Source: UBA1732 sp045114235 (GTDB lineage Bacteria > Verrucomicrobiota > Lentisphaeria > Victivallales > UBA1829). From it: 13,429 bases of DNA. The stretch is from positions 1 to 13,429 of the forward strand of contig JBGUKB010000088.1 of the NCBI GenBank assembly GCA_045114235.1, given 5' to 3'. Shown one piece after another: positions 13,295-13,429 of the stretch (the stretch's first letter is position 1; each line of letters starts with the position of its first letter). The notes beneath the pieces were generated by a model, which was not told the origin of the DNA, ran no database searches, and saw only the letters and a program-made list of their open reading frames with translations. The translations under genes were made by a program, and so were the position numbers.

Positions 13295-13350
13295 ATCGGT
13301 CCGATTGTTATTTCGCGATATGATGTTGTTTCAGGGAAATCGGGCGATTT
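13295..13350 (-). promoter_or_regulatory. Upstream region of metB-patB with two related dyads
   Basis: The 173 bases upstream of metB contain no gene I can support. They hold two small palindromes, ATCGG-T-CCGAT (13295-13305) and AAATCG-GG-CGATTT (13337-13350), which share an ATCGG...CGAT core and lie about four helical turns apart. They could be paired operator sites. I could not find a convincing -35/-10 pair for the - strand here, so the promoter is not called. Confidence 0.3.
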
Positions 13351-13429
13351 GTGCCTGAACGGATTGGCCGAAGCCTGCTTCTTGCCGTGCCAGCTTGGTG
13401 TTTGATCGACGGCACACGGAAATGAAACC

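Noticed and set aside
13257..13429. Small + strand frames in the terminal non-coding region
   Set aside because: They run from antisense metB sequence into the upstream region, lack ribosome sites and show no recognisable protein features.

Overview
This GC-rich, gene-dense window is almost entirely sulfur metabolism. It encodes 14 genes: 12 on the + strand (the first cut by the window edge) and two on the - strand at the right end. HydE, the [FeFe]-hydrogenase maturase, together with the iron-sulfur enzyme NadA, points to an anaerobic, probably fermentative bacterium. Strong AGGAGG-type ribosome binding sites and tight overlaps show operon organisation. A Gram-negative gut-type anaerobe, for example from the PVC group, would fit, but the taxonomy is a low-confidence guess.

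Region 1 (1-4295, +): the 3' end of an O-acetylserine sulfhydrylase (cysK), a 77-residue exported protein with six Cys-Cys pairs, an HD-domain protein, quinolinate synthase (nadA), a tRNA thiolase of the MnmA family with an atypical active site, and hydE. Spacing is tight (0-31 nt, with GTGA and ATGA overlaps), so this is probably one transcript. Its known products make cysteine or use sulfur or Fe-S clusters.

Region 2 (4296-10910, +): a clear sigma70-type promoter (TTGACA, 17 bp, TATATT) with an 8-bp inverted repeat around its -10 box and a short hairpin plus seven T in the leader. It drives seven genes: a CysM-type synthase, a JAMM (Mec+-type) peptidase, a CysO-type ubiquitin-like sulfur carrier, a MoeZ-type E1-rhodanese fusion, a family 2A encapsulin shell, a SufS-type cysteine desulfurase with a roughly 125-residue disordered N-terminal extension (the expected encapsulin cargo), and an EpsC-type serine acetyltransferase. 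The first four make up the complete protein-thiocarboxylate route to cysteine known from Mycobacterium tuberculosis. The next two are the known sulfur-storing nanocompartment and its cargo. Having both in one operon is the main finding. The inferred model is that the compartment strips sulfur from cysteine and stores it, while MoeZ and CysO carry sulfur back onto a serine-derived acceptor. A bidirectional terminator ends the operon.

Region 3 (10930-13256, -): a convergent two-gene operon of a cystathionine gamma-synthase/lyase-family enzyme and a PatB/MalY-type cystathionine beta-lyase, overlapping by ATGA. They link cysteine to homocysteine and methionine, or degrade cysteine. The final 173 bases hold the operon's upstream region with two related small dyads. 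No tRNA, rRNA, CRISPR array, insertion sequence or phage gene was seen.
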